Shown here piece after piece: positions 17,108-28,994 of a stretch of 64,000 nt of DNA. The notes below the pieces were generated by a model. That model made no database searches. It was given only the letters and a program-made list of their open reading frames with translations, and had not been told where the DNA came from. The DNA comes from Roseococcus suduntuyensis (GTDB taxonomy: Bacteria; Pseudomonadota; Alphaproteobacteria; Acetobacterales; Acetobacteraceae), in assembly GCF_014196305.1 (NCBI RefSeq), contig NZ_JACIDJ010000003.1, positions 368,168 to 432,167 of the forward strand, written 5' to 3'. The stretch's first letter is position 1. Each line of letters starts with the position of its first letter. The translations under genes and the position numbers were made by a program.

Positions 17108-18667
17108 ATGCCGAATCTGCACGCCCGCCTGAACCAATTCGTGGAGCGGCTTCCGCGCGCCCATCCCGGGCCGGGCGGGGCCATCGCCGTGCTGCGCGCG
17201 GGCGAGGTGCTGGTGCGCCATGCCTGGGGCTTCGCCAACGCGGAACGCCGCATCCCGTTCACGCCGCGCACGCTGTTCCGCATGTGCTCCATCACCAAGC
17301 AGTTCACCTGCGGCACGGTGCTGGAGGCCGTGGAGGACCTGGCCGCGCTCGACGCGCCGCTGCGCGCGCGCCTTCCGCTTCTGGAAGGGCCGGCGCCGTC
17401 CATCCTGGACCTCTGCCACAACCAGTCCGGCCTGCGGGACTACTGGGCGGTGGCGATGCTGCACGGCTCGCCCGCCGAGGCGCCCTTCGGCGACACCGAG
17501 GCCGCGCGCGTCATCGGGGCCACGCGCAGCCTGCATTTCGCGCCCGGCACCCGCTATTCCTATGTGAACCAGAATTTCCGCCTTCTGTCGGACCTGGTGG
17601 AGAACCACACGGGCCGCGGCTTCCCGGAGCTGCTGCGCCGCTTCATCTTCGACCGCGCCGGCATGGAGGGCGCCTTCCTCGCCGCCGACACCCGCGCCAT
17701 GCCCGACGGCACCGAGGGCTATGAGGGCAACCCCGTCTCGGGCTTCCGCGCGGCCGAGAACCGCATCCTCTGGACCGGCGACGCGGCGCTGGGCGCCACC
17801 CTGGACGACATGATCGCCTGGGAACGCTACATTGACGCCACGCGCGAGGCGCCGCGCGGCCTCTACAACCGCCTCTCCGCGCCCGTGCATTTCGCAGGCG
17901 GGGAGGAGGCGCCCTATGGCTTCGGCCTCGGCCGCGGCGAGGAATTCGGCATGGCCACCACCGGCCATGGCGGCGCGCTGCGCGGTTGGCGCAGCCACCG
18001 GCTGCATGTGGCCGAGGCGCGCATCTCCGTCGTCGTCATGTTCAACCACTTCGCCGACGCGCACTCCGCAGCCCTCGACGCGCTGGCCGCCGTGCTGGGC
18101 GAGGAACGCCCCCGCCCCGCCCCCCTGGAAGGCCCCGGCCCCGACTGGCTCGGCGCCTATCTCGAACCCGAGAGCGGCCTGGCCGTGCGGCTGGACGCGA
18201 CGGGCGGCGCCATCCGCCTGCGCTTCGGCCATGGGCCGGAGCGGCTGGAGCCGCTGCCCGAGGGCGGCGCCACCAATGGCCGCACGCGCCTGCGCCCCAC
18301 CGCCGACGGGCTGTGGATGGACCGCCCGCAGGAGAACATGTCCACCCGCCTCGAACCCCTGCGCGGCGAATCCCGCACGGATATCGAGGGCCGCTTCCGC
18401 TGCGAGGAGCTCGATGCCGAACTCTGGGTGACCCAGGCGGGCGGCGTGGCCTATGGCGGCTTCTCGGGCTTCCTGGGCCAGGGGCGGATGGAATTGCTGG
18501 AACCCATCGGCCCCGATGTCTGGGCCCTGCCCTGCCCGCGCGCCCTGGACCACACGCCGCCGGGCGACTGGACCCTGCATTTCCGCCGCGACGGCGGCGG
18601 CGCGGTGACGGAGGTGGTGGTGGGCTGCTGGCTGGCGCGCGGCCTGCGCTACCGAAGGGTGGGATAG
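17108..18667 (+). CDS. D-aminopeptidase-like serine hydrolase (beta-lactamase/class C PBP fold)
   Basis: This 519-residue protein has the length and motifs of Ochrobactrum D-aminopeptidase (Dap), which releases N-terminal D-amino acids. The SxxK motif is SITK (about residue 61, in MCSITKQFTC). The YxN motif is in RYSYVNQNF (about 156) and HGGALRG gives the third box. Two C-terminal beta-barrel-like domains (from about residue 340) are also as in Dap. No signal peptide is seen. It follows the GGT gene closely. The stop codon TAG at 18665-18667 coincides with the first bases of a tandem palindromic repeat array. Confidence 0.87.
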   Translation: MPNLHARLNQFVERLPRAHPGPGGAIAVLRAGEVLVRHAWGFANAERRIPFTPRTLFRMCSITKQFTCGTVLEAVEDLAALDAPLRARLPLLEGPAPSILDLCHNQSGLRDYWAVAMLHGSPAEAPFGDTEAARVIGATRSLHFAPGTRYSYVNQNFRLLSDLVENHTGRGFPELLRRFIFDRAGMEGAFLAADTRAMPDGTEGYEGNPVSGFRAAENRILWTGDAALGATLDDMIAWERYIDATREAPRGLYNRLSAPVHFAGGEEAPYGFGLGRGEEFGMATTGHGGALRGWRSHRLHVAEARISVVVMFNHFADAHSAALDALAAVLGEERPRPAPLEGPGPDWLGAYLEPESGLAVRLDATGGAIRLRFGHGPERLEPLPEGGATNGRTRLRPTADGLWMDRPQENMSTRLEPLRGESRTDIEGRFRCEELDAELWVTQAGGVAYGGFSGFLGQGRMELLEPIGPDVWALPCPRALDHTPPGDWTLHFRRDGGGAVTEVVVGCWLARGLRYRRVG

Positions 18668-18877
18668 AGTGCGATCCGCGGAGGCGGGAACGCCGGAGCG
18701 GTGAATCGCCCTCTCAACAGAGTGCGATCCGCGAAGGCGGAATCGCCGAAGCGGTGAATCGCTCTCTCAACAGAGTGCGATCCGCGAGGGCGGAATCGCC
18801 GGAGCGGTGAAACGCCCTCTCAACAGAGTGCGATCCGCGAAGGCGGAATCGCCGGAGCGGTGAAACGCCCTCGCCGA
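18666..18877 (+). repeat. Tandem palindromic repeat array, 4 x 53 bp (GAAT-loop family)
   Basis: Four copies begin at 18666, 18719, 18772 and 18825. Each has a 39-nt core (18671-18709, then every 53 nt): outer GCGAT, inner CCGC and GGCG arms, a GAAT loop (GGAA in copy 1), CGCC and GCGG, then TGA and ATCGC. Cores are joined by a CCTCTCAACAGAGT-type linker. Copies 3 and 4 have AAACGC as the 3' outer arm. The array starts inside the TAG stop of the upstream gene. The 18878-18954 remainder up to glyQ holds a degenerate GTGATCCGCG fragment and the glyQ leader. Confidence 0.9.
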
Positions 18878-18954
18878 GGAGGCTGGCGCGTGATCCGCGT
18901 GAACGGGTCATGCTCCAGGTTCCGTCCCGGCCCGCCAGGGTCTAGAAGCGCGGC

Positions 18955-19806
18955 ATGACCCCGAGCTTCCAGGACATCATCCTGCGCCTGCACGCCTTCT
19001 GGTCGGCGCAAGGCTGCCTCATCCTCCAGCCCTATGACATGGAGATGGGCGCCGGCACCTTCCACCCGGCCACCACCCTGCGGGCGCTGGGCCCCACCCC
19101 TTGGTCGGCCGCCTATGTGCAGCCCTCCCGCCGCCCCTCGGACGGGCGTTATGGCGAGAACCCCAACCGGCTGCAGCACTACTACCAGTACCAGGTGATC
19201 CTGAAGCCCAGCCCGCGCGACCCGCAGGCGCTGCTGATGGAGAGCTACCGGGCGCTGGGCCTCGACCCCGCGCTGCACGACATCCGCTTCGTCGAGGATG
19301 ACTGGGAAAGCCCCACCCTGGGCGCCTGGGGCCTGGGCTGGGAGGTCTGGTGCGACGGCATGGAGGTGACGCAGTTCACCTATTTCCAGCAGGTGGGCGG
19401 CATCGCCTGCGAGGTGCCGTCCTGCGAGCTGACCTATGGCCTGGAGCGCCTGGCCATGTACATCCAGGGCGTCGAGAACGTGTATGACCTGCGCTTCAAC
19501 GATGCCGGCGTGACCTATGGCGACGTGTTCCTCCGCGCCGAACGCGAATACTCCGCCCACAATTTCGAGCATGCCGACGTGGCCCTGCTGAAGAAGCAGT
19601 TCGAGGAGGCCGAGCAGGAGTGCAACGCGCTGGTGGCGCAAAAGCTCGCCTTGCCCGCCTATGACCACTGCATCAAGGCCAGCCACCGCTTCAACCTGCT
19701 GGACGCGCGCGGCGCCATCAGCGTGACCGAGCGCGCTTCCTATATCGGCCGCGTGCGGAACCTGGCCCGCGCCTGTTGCGAGACCTGGCTGGAGGGCGCC
19801 GCCTGA
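18955..19806 (+). CDS. glyQ: Glycine--tRNA ligase alpha subunit
   Basis: This is the 283-residue catalytic alpha subunit of the bacterial alpha2-beta2 glycyl-tRNA synthetase. [31 protein letters not shown] at the N-terminus, split around the class II motifs, and [26 protein letters not shown] are nearly invariant in GlyQ. The ATG at 18955 gives the normal length. The stop overlaps the glyS start by 1 nt, ensuring balanced subunits. The gene follows a repeat array of palindromes. Confidence 0.97.
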   Translation: MTPSFQDIILRLHAFWSAQGCLILQPYDMEMGAGTFHPATTLRALGPTPWSAAYVQPSRRPSDGRYGENPNRLQHYYQYQVILKPSPRDPQALLMESYRALGLDPALHDIRFVEDDWESPTLGAWGLGWEVWCDGMEVTQFTYFQQVGGIACEVPSCELTYGLERLAMYIQGVENVYDLRFNDAGVTYGDVFLRAEREYSAHNFEHADVALLKKQFEEAEQECNALVAQKLALPAYDHCIKASHRFNLLDARGAISVTERASYIGRVRNLARACCETWLEGAA

Positions 19807-21961
19807 TGGCCGAGCTTCTGATCGAACTCCTCACCGAGGAAATCCCGGCGCGGATGCAGGCGCGCGCCGCGGAGGATTTATGCCGGCTGACGGCCGCCGC
19901 GCTCGCGCCGCTGATGACGGTGGCGCCGCAAGGCTTCCACGGGCCACGCCGCATCGGGCTGGTGGGCGAGATGGCGCTCTCGGCCGAGACGCCGGCGAAG
20001 GAGGAACGCGGCCCACGCCTCGGCGCGCCCGAGCAGGCGCTGGCCGGCTTCCTCAAGAAGCACAACGCGACGCGCGAGCAGCTGGTCGAGCAGAACGGCT
20101 TCCTGGTGCTGGTGAAGCCCGGCGAGACCATCACCGCCGAGGCGCTGCTGGCCCGCGCCCTGCCGGACCTGCTGTGGTCCTTCCCCTGGCCCAAATCCAT
20201 GCGCTGGGGCATGAGCCAATTGACCTGGGTGCGGCCCCTGCAACGGGTGCTGTGCCTGCTGGACGGGCGTTCGGTGCCCGTGACGCTGGCGCGCGGCGAG
20301 GACAGCGCGCATGGGCTGGTGGGGGCCGCCATCAGCGAGGGCCACCGCGTCCATGCCCCCGGCCCCTTCCCCGTGACCTCCGCCGCCGGGCATGAGGCGG
20401 AATTGCGCGAACGCTTCGTGCTGCGCGACGCGGCCGCTCGCATGGCGGTGATCCGCGAGGGTATCACGGCGCTCGCCGCCGCCGAGGGGCTGGAGGTGGT
20501 GCCCGATGAAGGCCTGCTGGCCGAGGTGGCGGGCCTGGTGGAATGGCCCGTGCCGCTGCTGGGCCGCATTGACGACGCCTTCATGGACCTGCCGCCCGAG
20601 GTGATGCGGACCTCGATGCGCGTGAACCAACGCTACTTCGCCCTGCGCCACCCGGACGGCCGCGCGGCGCCGCGCTTCGCGCTGGTGGCGAACATCGCGG
20701 CCAGCGATGGCGGGGCCGCGCTGGTAGCGGGCAATGAGCGCGTGCTGCGCGCGCGGCTTTCGGACGCGCGCTTCTTCTGGGACCAGGACCGCAAGCAGCG
20801 CCTGGAGGATTTCCTGCCGAAGCTGGAGGGCGTGACCTTCCACGCCAAGCTCGGCACCCAGCGGCAGCGGGTGGACCGGCTGGTGCGGCTGGCGGGGCAC
20901 ATCGCGCCGCTGGTGGGCGCCGATACGGAACTGGCCCAGCGCGCGGCGCTGCTGTGCAAGGCGGATTTGGCCTCGGGCATGGTGGGCGAGTTCCCGGAGC
21001 TTCAGGGCGTCATGGGCGGCTACTACGCCCGCGCCCAGGGGGAGGATGCGCGGGTGGCCGACGCCATCGCGCAGCATTACCGCCCGCTGGGGCCGACCGA
21101 TGCGGTGCCGACGGAGCCCGTGGCGGTCGCCGTCGCGCTGGCGGACAAGCTGGACCAGTTGGCCGGCTTCTTCGCGGTGGATGAGCGGCCGACGGGCTCG
21201 GGCGACCCTTATGCGCTGCGGCGGGCGGCGCTGGGGGTGATCCGAATTGTCCGCGAAAATAACCTGAGGGTCGGAACCCAATCGCTGCTCCAGCTCCATG
21301 CCGACACATTGCTGGGAACTTTGGCCAGCATCGGCGCGACCCACGTGCGGGAGGCACAAGCCCAGTTTGAAGCGCAACTAGGGATGGCACTGCGAGAACG
21401 CTGGACCAAGGCAGCAGGACTGAAATGGGAGGATTTACTGGCGGTTCACGACTTCCTCCTCGACCGCCTCCGCGTCCAACTCCGCGCCGAGGGCGCCCGC
21501 CATGACCTCGTCGCCGCCTCCATCGGAAGCGACGACGACATCACGCGCATCCTTTCCCGCGCGGCCGCGTTGCAATCCCTGATGGACACCGAAGCCGGGA
21601 AAAACCTGCTCGCGGCCTACAAGCGCGCGCAGAACATCCTCCGCATCGAGGACAAGAAGGACGGGCCCCACCAGGGCCCGGTGGACGAGGCCGCGCTCGA
21701 AGCTTCTGAGGAACGCGCATTGAACGCGGCGCTGATCCAGGCTGAGGGGGCCGTAAAGGCCGCCCTCGCGGCAGAGAACTTCCCCGCCGCCATGGCGGCA
21801 CTTGCCGCCCTTCGCGCCCCCACCGATGATTTCTTCGAGAAGACGCTGGTCAATGACCCCGCCTTCCGGAAAAACCGTTTACGGCTACTCTCAAGGCTAC
21901 GCTCGGCCATGGACCGCGTGGCCGACCTGTCGAAAATCGAAGCTCAAGGGAACATGTCCGC

Positions 21962-21965
<4 letters not shown>
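19806..21965 (+). CDS. glyS: Glycine--tRNA ligase beta subunit
   Basis: This 719-residue beta subunit binds tRNA-Gly and pairs with Gly[16 protein letters not shown] at the N-terminus, [17 protein letters not shown] and [15 protein letters not shown] are family hallmarks. A C-terminal DALR/anticodon-binding helical domain covers about the last 100 residues. The start overlaps the glyQ stop; the stop overlaps ppdK by 4 nt (ATGA). Two internal stretches (about 21240-21450 and 21690-21910) are visibly more AT-rich, with codons such as aat, aaa, cta and gga that are rare elsewhere here. Confidence 0.97.
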
Positions 21966-24631
<2,666 letters not shown>

Positions 24632-24634
<3 letters not shown>

Positions 24635-24876
24635 GGGGGCGCTGCCCGGCGGGGGCTGCCGCCCCCGCGCCCCCGCCAGGGGCCATGGGCCCCTGACCCC
24701 ATCAGCTTCGGGTGGGGATGTTGAGGGAGGGGCATGGGGCGCCCTTCCTCAAGGTCATTCCCGCGACGCCCCTCCCTCAACATCCCCATTCAAAAAACTG
24801 ACGGGTTCCGAGGGCCTGGGCCCTCGGCGGGAGGGGTCAGGGGAGGGCAGCGCCCTCCCCGCCGGCGCGCCCCTCA
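24632..24876. repeat. Nested inverted-repeat element between convergent genes
   Basis: The whole gap between ppdK and the amidohydrolase is built of nested inverted repeats. Outer ends match loosely as CTGAGGGG on each strand and include the TGA stops of both genes. Inside are an 11-bp pair (24690-24700 with 24833-24843), a perfect 20-bp pair (24714-24733 with 24768-24787) and a 9-bp hairpin with a 2-nt loop (24808-24816 with 24819-24827). It should act as a terminator in both directions. The long perfect arms also suggest a MITE-like element. The small reading frame across it does not look coding. Confidence 0.75.
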
Positions 24877-26391
24877 GACGCCCGACGCCGGCGCGTCGCA
24901 GAGGTAGCGGTTCAGGTGGTAGGGCTGCGCGGCCAGGCCTGGGCAGAAGCTCGACACCACGGGTTCCAGCTTTTCGTAGAGGTGCCGCATGGCCGCACTC
25001 GCTTCCTCCAGGCGGGCGCGCGCGGCCTCGGCCTGGGCGGCGAGCTTGGGGATGTCGAGCTTCGTGTGCCTGCGGTCGAAATAGACGAAGTCCCCGCCGA
25101 TCATCACATGGCGCACGCCCGTCGCGTCCTCGGCATGGACGATCTGGTTCACCGTCCAGTTGTGCGGAATCCAGGAGAGGCTGTTCAGGTCCAGGAAGAC
25201 GATGTCCGCCTTCATCCCCGGCGCGATGGCGCCGACATCGGTGAAGCCCAGCGCGCGGGCCGAGCCCTGGGTGCCGGCCTTGTAGACCTCCTCCACGCTG
25301 GCCCAGGTGCGGGGGTCGGGCGACTGCACCTTACTGACCATGGAGGCGTAGCGCAGCGCCTCATACATGTTCCCGTTGTCCGAGCAGTTCACGCCATCCG
25401 TGCCGATGCCGACATTCACGCCGAGATCGAGCGCGCGGCGCAGCCGGAACATGCCATTGCCCAGGCGCATGTTGGAACCCGGATTGTGCGCCAGCGCGCC
25501 GCCGCGGTCGCGCATCAGCTTCAGGTCGTCATCGTCCAGCCAGATGGCGTGGGCCGCGGTGAAGTTCTCGTCCACCAGGCCCAGATGGTCCATGTGCTGC
25601 AGCAGCGTGCGGCCATAGCGCTTGATGCCGGTGATGGCCTGCACCTTGCTTTCGCCCACATGGCTGTGCAGCCCGACGCCATGGTCCTTGGCGAGCTTCA
25701 TGCAGCCGCAGAGGAAGGCGTCGGAGCAATGATGCGGAATGGTGGGCGCGACGGCCGCGCGGATATCGGCGGCACCCCAGCGCCAATGCTTCAGGATGTC
25801 GGACATGGCGGAAAGCGTCTCCTCCGCCGGGCGCAGGCGCAGCGCCTCCACATCCTTCTGCAGGCCGGGCGGCAGGGCCTCCATCAGGCCGGGAATGGCC
25901 TCATAGACGGTGCGGTCGGCCACCATGGGGGCGACGACGGCGCGCATGCCCACCTCCGCATAGGCTTCGGCCACCGCGTCCATGCCCTCGCGCGAGGGCA
26001 GCGGGAATTCGTAGGTGAGGTCGTAGGCGGCGGTGCAGCCCTTCGCCACCATCTCGGCCGCGCAGATCAGGGTGGAGGTCTTCTTGTCCTCCAGCGTGCG
26101 CCCGCCCGAGATCCAGGGGCCGGCGGCCAGGAGCAGTTCCAGCGTCCACTTGTCCCCCTGCCCGCGCGCCAGTCCGCCATGGCCATGGGTGTGCGCGTTG
26201 ATGAGGCCGGGGTGGATCACCATGCCGGCGGCGTCCACGACGGTGGCGCCCTCGGGCGCGGCGAGGCCCACGCCCACCTCGCGGATGATGCCGTCCTGGA
26301 TCAGCACGTCGGTGGCTTCGGCGCGGCGCAGGGCAGGGTCGGCCAGGCGCGCGCCGCGAATGACGGTGAAGCCGGGTTTCATGGTGGCCAT
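24874..26391 (-). CDS. Amidohydrolase family protein (TRZ/ATZ/guanine deaminase-like)
   Basis: This 505-residue metal-dependent hydrolase belongs to the deaminase/dechlorinase branch of amidohydrolases. The ligands visible are HTH at about 67-69, LHSHVGES near 243, TAAHAIW near 280 and GTDGVNCSDN near 331. GAIAPGMKADIVFLDL marks the returning beta-sandwich at the C-terminus. Members remove amino or chloro groups from N-heterocycles, adenosine derivatives or guanine. SD GAGGAAA supports the start at 26391. It is the last gene of a minus-strand operon with an NMT1-type importer, so the imported compound is the likely substrate. Identity unknown. Confidence 0.87.
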   Translation of the reverse strand: MATMKPGFTVIRGARLADPALRRAEATDVLIQDGIIREVGVGLAAPEGATVVDAAGMVIHPGLINAHTHGHGGLARGQGDKWTLELLLAAGPWISGGRTLEDKKTSTLICAAEMVAKGCTAAYDLTYEFPLPSREGMDAVAEAYAEVGMRAVVAPMVADRTVYEAIPGLMEALPPGLQKDVEALRLRPAEETLSAMSDILKHWRWGAADIRAAVAPTIPHHCSDAFLCGCMKLAKDHGVGLHSHVGESKVQAITGIKRYGRTLLQHMDHLGLVDENFTAAHAIWLDDDDLKLMRDRGGALAHNPGSNMRLGNGMFRLRRALDLGVNVGIGTDGVNCSDNGNMYEALRYASMVSKVQSPDPRTWASVEEVYKAGTQGSARALGFTDVGAIAPGMKADIVFLDLNSLSWIPHNWTVNQIVHAEDATGVRHVMIGGDFVYFDRRHTKLDIPKLAAQAEAARARLEEASAAMRHLYEKLEPVVSSFCPGLAAQPYHLNRYLCDAPASGV

Positions 26392-26402
26392 GGATGGTTT
26401 CC

Positions 26403-27170
26403 TCAGGCGGCGGGGATGTTGGTCTGGCTGGACGTGGACCAGGGGAAGAGCACGCGCTCCATCAGCCCCACAAGGGCGAAGAGCGTCATGCCCATGAGCG
26501 CCAGGATGACGACGGCGGCAAACGCCAGCGGCGTGCGGAAGAAGGCCATGGAGGTCTGGATCAGGTAGCCCAGCCCCGCATCGGCCCCCACGAATTCCGC
26601 TACCACCGCGCCCACCACGGACAGCGCCGCCGCCACCTTCAGCCCGCCGAAGACGAAGGGCACGGCATAGGGCAGGCGGATGCGCAGCATCTGCTGCACC
26701 CGCCCCGCCCGGCAGGCGCGGCCGAGTTCGATGAGTTCGGGCGGCGCCGCCAGCAGCCCCGCGACACTCGCCACCACCAGCGGAAAGAAGGCGACGAGGA
26801 AGGTCACGATCACGCGCGGCACCTCGTTGGCGCCCAGCGCCACGATCAGGATCGGTGCGAGTGCGACCTTCGGGATGGACTGCGTGATGACCAGCAGCGG
26901 ATAGATCGCAGCCGAGATCACGGGCGAGGACGCGATGGCCATGGCCAGCGGCAGCGAGATTAGCACCGCCGCCGCGAATCCCAGCAGCACCGTCTGCAGC
27001 GTGGCCAGCGTGTGGTTCAGGATGGCGCCGCGGATGGTCCAGGCCTCGGAGAGAATGACGCTTGGCGCCGGCAGCAGGAATTCGCGGATGCCGAAGCCCT
27101 GCACGCTGCCCTCCCAGATGACGAACAGCAGGATGACCGCGATGGGTCCGGTCAGGTTAGGCCGCGCCAT
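26403..27170 (-). CDS. ABC transporter permease (SsuC/ThiX-like)
   Basis: This 255-residue membrane protein has about six helices and the EAA-type loop (ACRAGRVQQMLRIRLPYAVPF) near residue 160. The N-terminal helix is GPIAVILLFVIWEGSVQGF. It overlaps the ATPase gene by 14 nt upstream and ends 12 nt before the amidohydrolase start. It forms the channel of the second NMT1-type importer in this window. The sequence differs clearly from the permease at 12406, so they are not recent duplicates. Confidence 0.92.
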   Translation of the reverse strand: MARPNLTGPIAVILLFVIWEGSVQGFGIREFLLPAPSVILSEAWTIRGAILNHTLATLQTVLLGFAAAVLISLPLAMAIASSPVISAAIYPLLVITQSIPKVALAPILIVALGANEVPRVIVTFLVAFFPLVVASVAGLLAAPPELIELGRACRAGRVQQMLRIRLPYAVPFVFGGLKVAAALSVVGAVVAEFVGADAGLGYLIQTSMAFFRTPLAFAAVVILALMGMTLFALVGLMERVLFPWSTSSQTNIPAA

Positions 27171-27933
27171 GGGCCGCCTCCTTCTTCGCGTAGATCAGCG
27201 CGCGGATGCGCTGCGCGGCGTCGTGGAAGGCGGGCGTTCCCTCCTGTGCGAAGTCGCGCGGACGGGGCAGCCCCACCTGGATGACATCGGCGATGCGGCC
27301 CGGGCGCGGGCTCATCACCACCACGCGATCGGCCAGCAGCACGGCCTCGCTGATGGAATGCGTCACGAACAGCACCGCGGCCCCCGTCTCGGCCCAGATG
27401 CGGAGCAGTTCGATGGACATCTCCTCGCGCGTCAGCGCGTCCAGCGCGCCGAAGGGCTCGTCCATCAGCAGCACGCGCGGCTGCTGCAGCAGGGCGCGGC
27501 AGATGGCCACCCGCTGCTGCATGCCGCCCGAAAGCTCGCGCGGGAGCTTGGTCTCGAAGCCGGTCAGGCCCGCCTTCGCCAGAAGGACGCGGGCCTCGTC
27601 CTCAGTGGTGCGGGTGGCCTTGCCCATCAGCCGCAGCGGGAAGGTCACGTTTCGCAGCACATCGGCCCACGGCAGCAGGGTGGGCGCCTGGAAGACCATG
27701 GCCGTGTCGGCGCGAGGCTCGCTCACCAGCGTGCCGCTGACCTCCACCCGGCCGAGGCTCACCGGCACCAAGCCGGCCACCAGCCGCAGCAGCGTGGACT
27801 TGCCGCAGCCCGACGCACCCACGATGGCCACGAACTCGCCGGGCGCCACGCGCAGCGTGATGTCGGAGAGCGCCTCCACGCGGCCGCCATCGCGGCCACG
27901 GAAGGTCTTGCCCACGCCCGAGAGCAGGATCAC
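27157..27933 (-). CDS. ABC transporter ATP-binding protein
   Basis: This 258-residue ATPase has Walker [10 protein letters not shown], signature LSGGMQQR, Walker B VLLMDEPF and H-loop VTHSISEA. It starts at GTG 27933, overlapping the binding-protein stop by 4 nt (GTGA). It also overlaps the permease by 14 nt, giving a fully coupled operon: binding protein, ATPase, permease, amidohydrolase. Motifs place it with SsuB/TauB/ThiZ importers of small organic molecules. Confidence 0.93.
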   Translation of the reverse strand: MILLSGVGKTFRGRDGGRVEALSDITLRVAPGEFVAIVGASGCGKSTLLRLVAGLVPVSLGRVEVSGTLVSEPRADTAMVFQAPTLLPWADVLRNVTFPLRLMGKATRTTEDEARVLLAKAGLTGFETKLPRELSGGMQQRVAICRALLQQPRVLLMDEPFGALDALTREEMSIELLRIWAETGAAVLFVTHSISEAVLLADRVVVMSPRPGRIADVIQVGLPRPRDFAQEGTPAFHDAAQRIRALIYAKKEAAHGAA

Positions 27934-28901
27934 GGCAGGAAGTTCGTCGTGATGAAGCGCGCGGGGTCGAGGGTCGCGGGGTCTATCTGCTGGCTCTCGG
28001 CCACGTTGCGCCAGGTGAAGGCCAGGCGCTCGCTCTCCCAGCGGCCGAAGCCCGTGGCGCGCTGGTGGTCGTTGAAGACGTAGGTCATGGTGGCGCGCAG
28101 GCTGCCCTCGCAGTCATCCTGCGCGACCTCCGGGTTGCGCGTCACATGCAGGCGGCAGGCCTCGGCCTGGTTGTCGCGCGCCCATTCGAAGCTACGCTGC
28201 GCGCCCTGCACGAAGCGGCGCACCAGGTCGGGGTTCTGCTGGATCAGCGCGTCGGTCGCGACCAGGCCGGTGGAGTAGATGGCGAAGCCCGTCTCCACGA
28301 AGGGCAGGGCCACGATCTCCTGCCCCGCCCGCTGCGCCGCCTTGTTCTGGTAGTAGTGGTGGATGGCGAAGAAGGGCGCCGCGTCCACGCGCCGCGAGAT
28401 CAGCATGGCCGCCATGGCCGAGGCGTCCATGTTCACCCAGGTGATGCTGTCCGCATTGCCGCCCGCGCGGCGCATCACCTCGGGGAAGTAGAGGCGGTGC
28501 GAATTGCCGGGCGTGATGGAGATGCGCCGGCCCTCCAGCTGGCGGAAATTGGTGATGTTGCTGGCGCGCAGCACGAACATGGAATGCGGCGAGTGCGTGT
28601 AGACCTGCATCACGGACGTCACGGGCACGTTCTGCCGGGCGCGGGCCACCATCAGCGCGCCGATGTCGGCCACGCCGAACTGTGCCGCTCCATTGGCCAG
28701 CTTGTTGATGGTGTCGCCCGAGCCGAAGCCGCGCGTCAGCGAGAGGTCTATGCCCAGCTCCCGCCAGGTGCCGCGCTGCACGCCCGCGAAATAGGCGGCG
28801 TGCTCGCCGGTGGGGATCCAGTCGAGCTGGAGAAGGGCGCGATCCTGCGCCTGGGCGGGAAGGGCCAGCAGGCTCGCCAGCATCGCGAGAACATAACGCA
28901 T
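27930..28901 (-). CDS. ABC transporter substrate-binding protein, NMT1/THI5-like
   Basis: This 323-residue periplasmic binding protein has a short signal peptide ([19 protein letters not shown]). The mature N-terminus [22 protein letters not shown] is the ligand-facing start of NMT1/ThiY-like proteins, including those for pyrimidine thiamine precursors and other N-heterocycles. [24 protein letters not shown] is also typical. GAGGAGA supports the ATG at 28901; the open frame extends to 28967 but adds only arginine-rich sequence. It is the first gene of an operon ending in a deaminase-like hydrolase. Confidence 0.92.
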   Translation of the reverse strand: MRYVLAMLASLLALPAQAQDRALLQLDWIPTGEHAAYFAGVQRGTWRELGIDLSLTRGFGSGDTINKLANGAAQFGVADIGALMVARARQNVPVTSVMQVYTHSPHSMFVLRASNITNFRQLEGRRISITPGNSHRLYFPEVMRRAGGNADSITWVNMDASAMAAMLISRRVDAAPFFAIHHYYQNKAAQRAGQEIVALPFVETGFAIYSTGLVATDALIQQNPDLVRRFVQGAQRSFEWARDNQAEACRLHVTRNPEVAQDDCEGSLRATMTYVFNDHQRATGFGRWESERLAFTWRNVAESQQIDPATLDPARFITTNFLP

Positions 28902-28994
28902 CGCATCTCTCCTCTGCGGCCGGCGGCGCCGGTCACCGATGGGTGTGCTTGCGTTCTCCCTGGACACTGAGCCTTGCCGCCCCAGAGCCGCGCG

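Noticed and set aside
15428..18667. Beta-lactam resistance locus
   Set aside because: The SxxK/YxN protein has the length and C-terminal domains of D-aminopeptidase and lacks a signal peptide, so antibiotic hydrolysis is not supported.
18666..18877. CRISPR array
   Set aside because: Regular 53-bp spacing, but the units are palindromes repeated end to end without unique spacers, and no cas genes are present.
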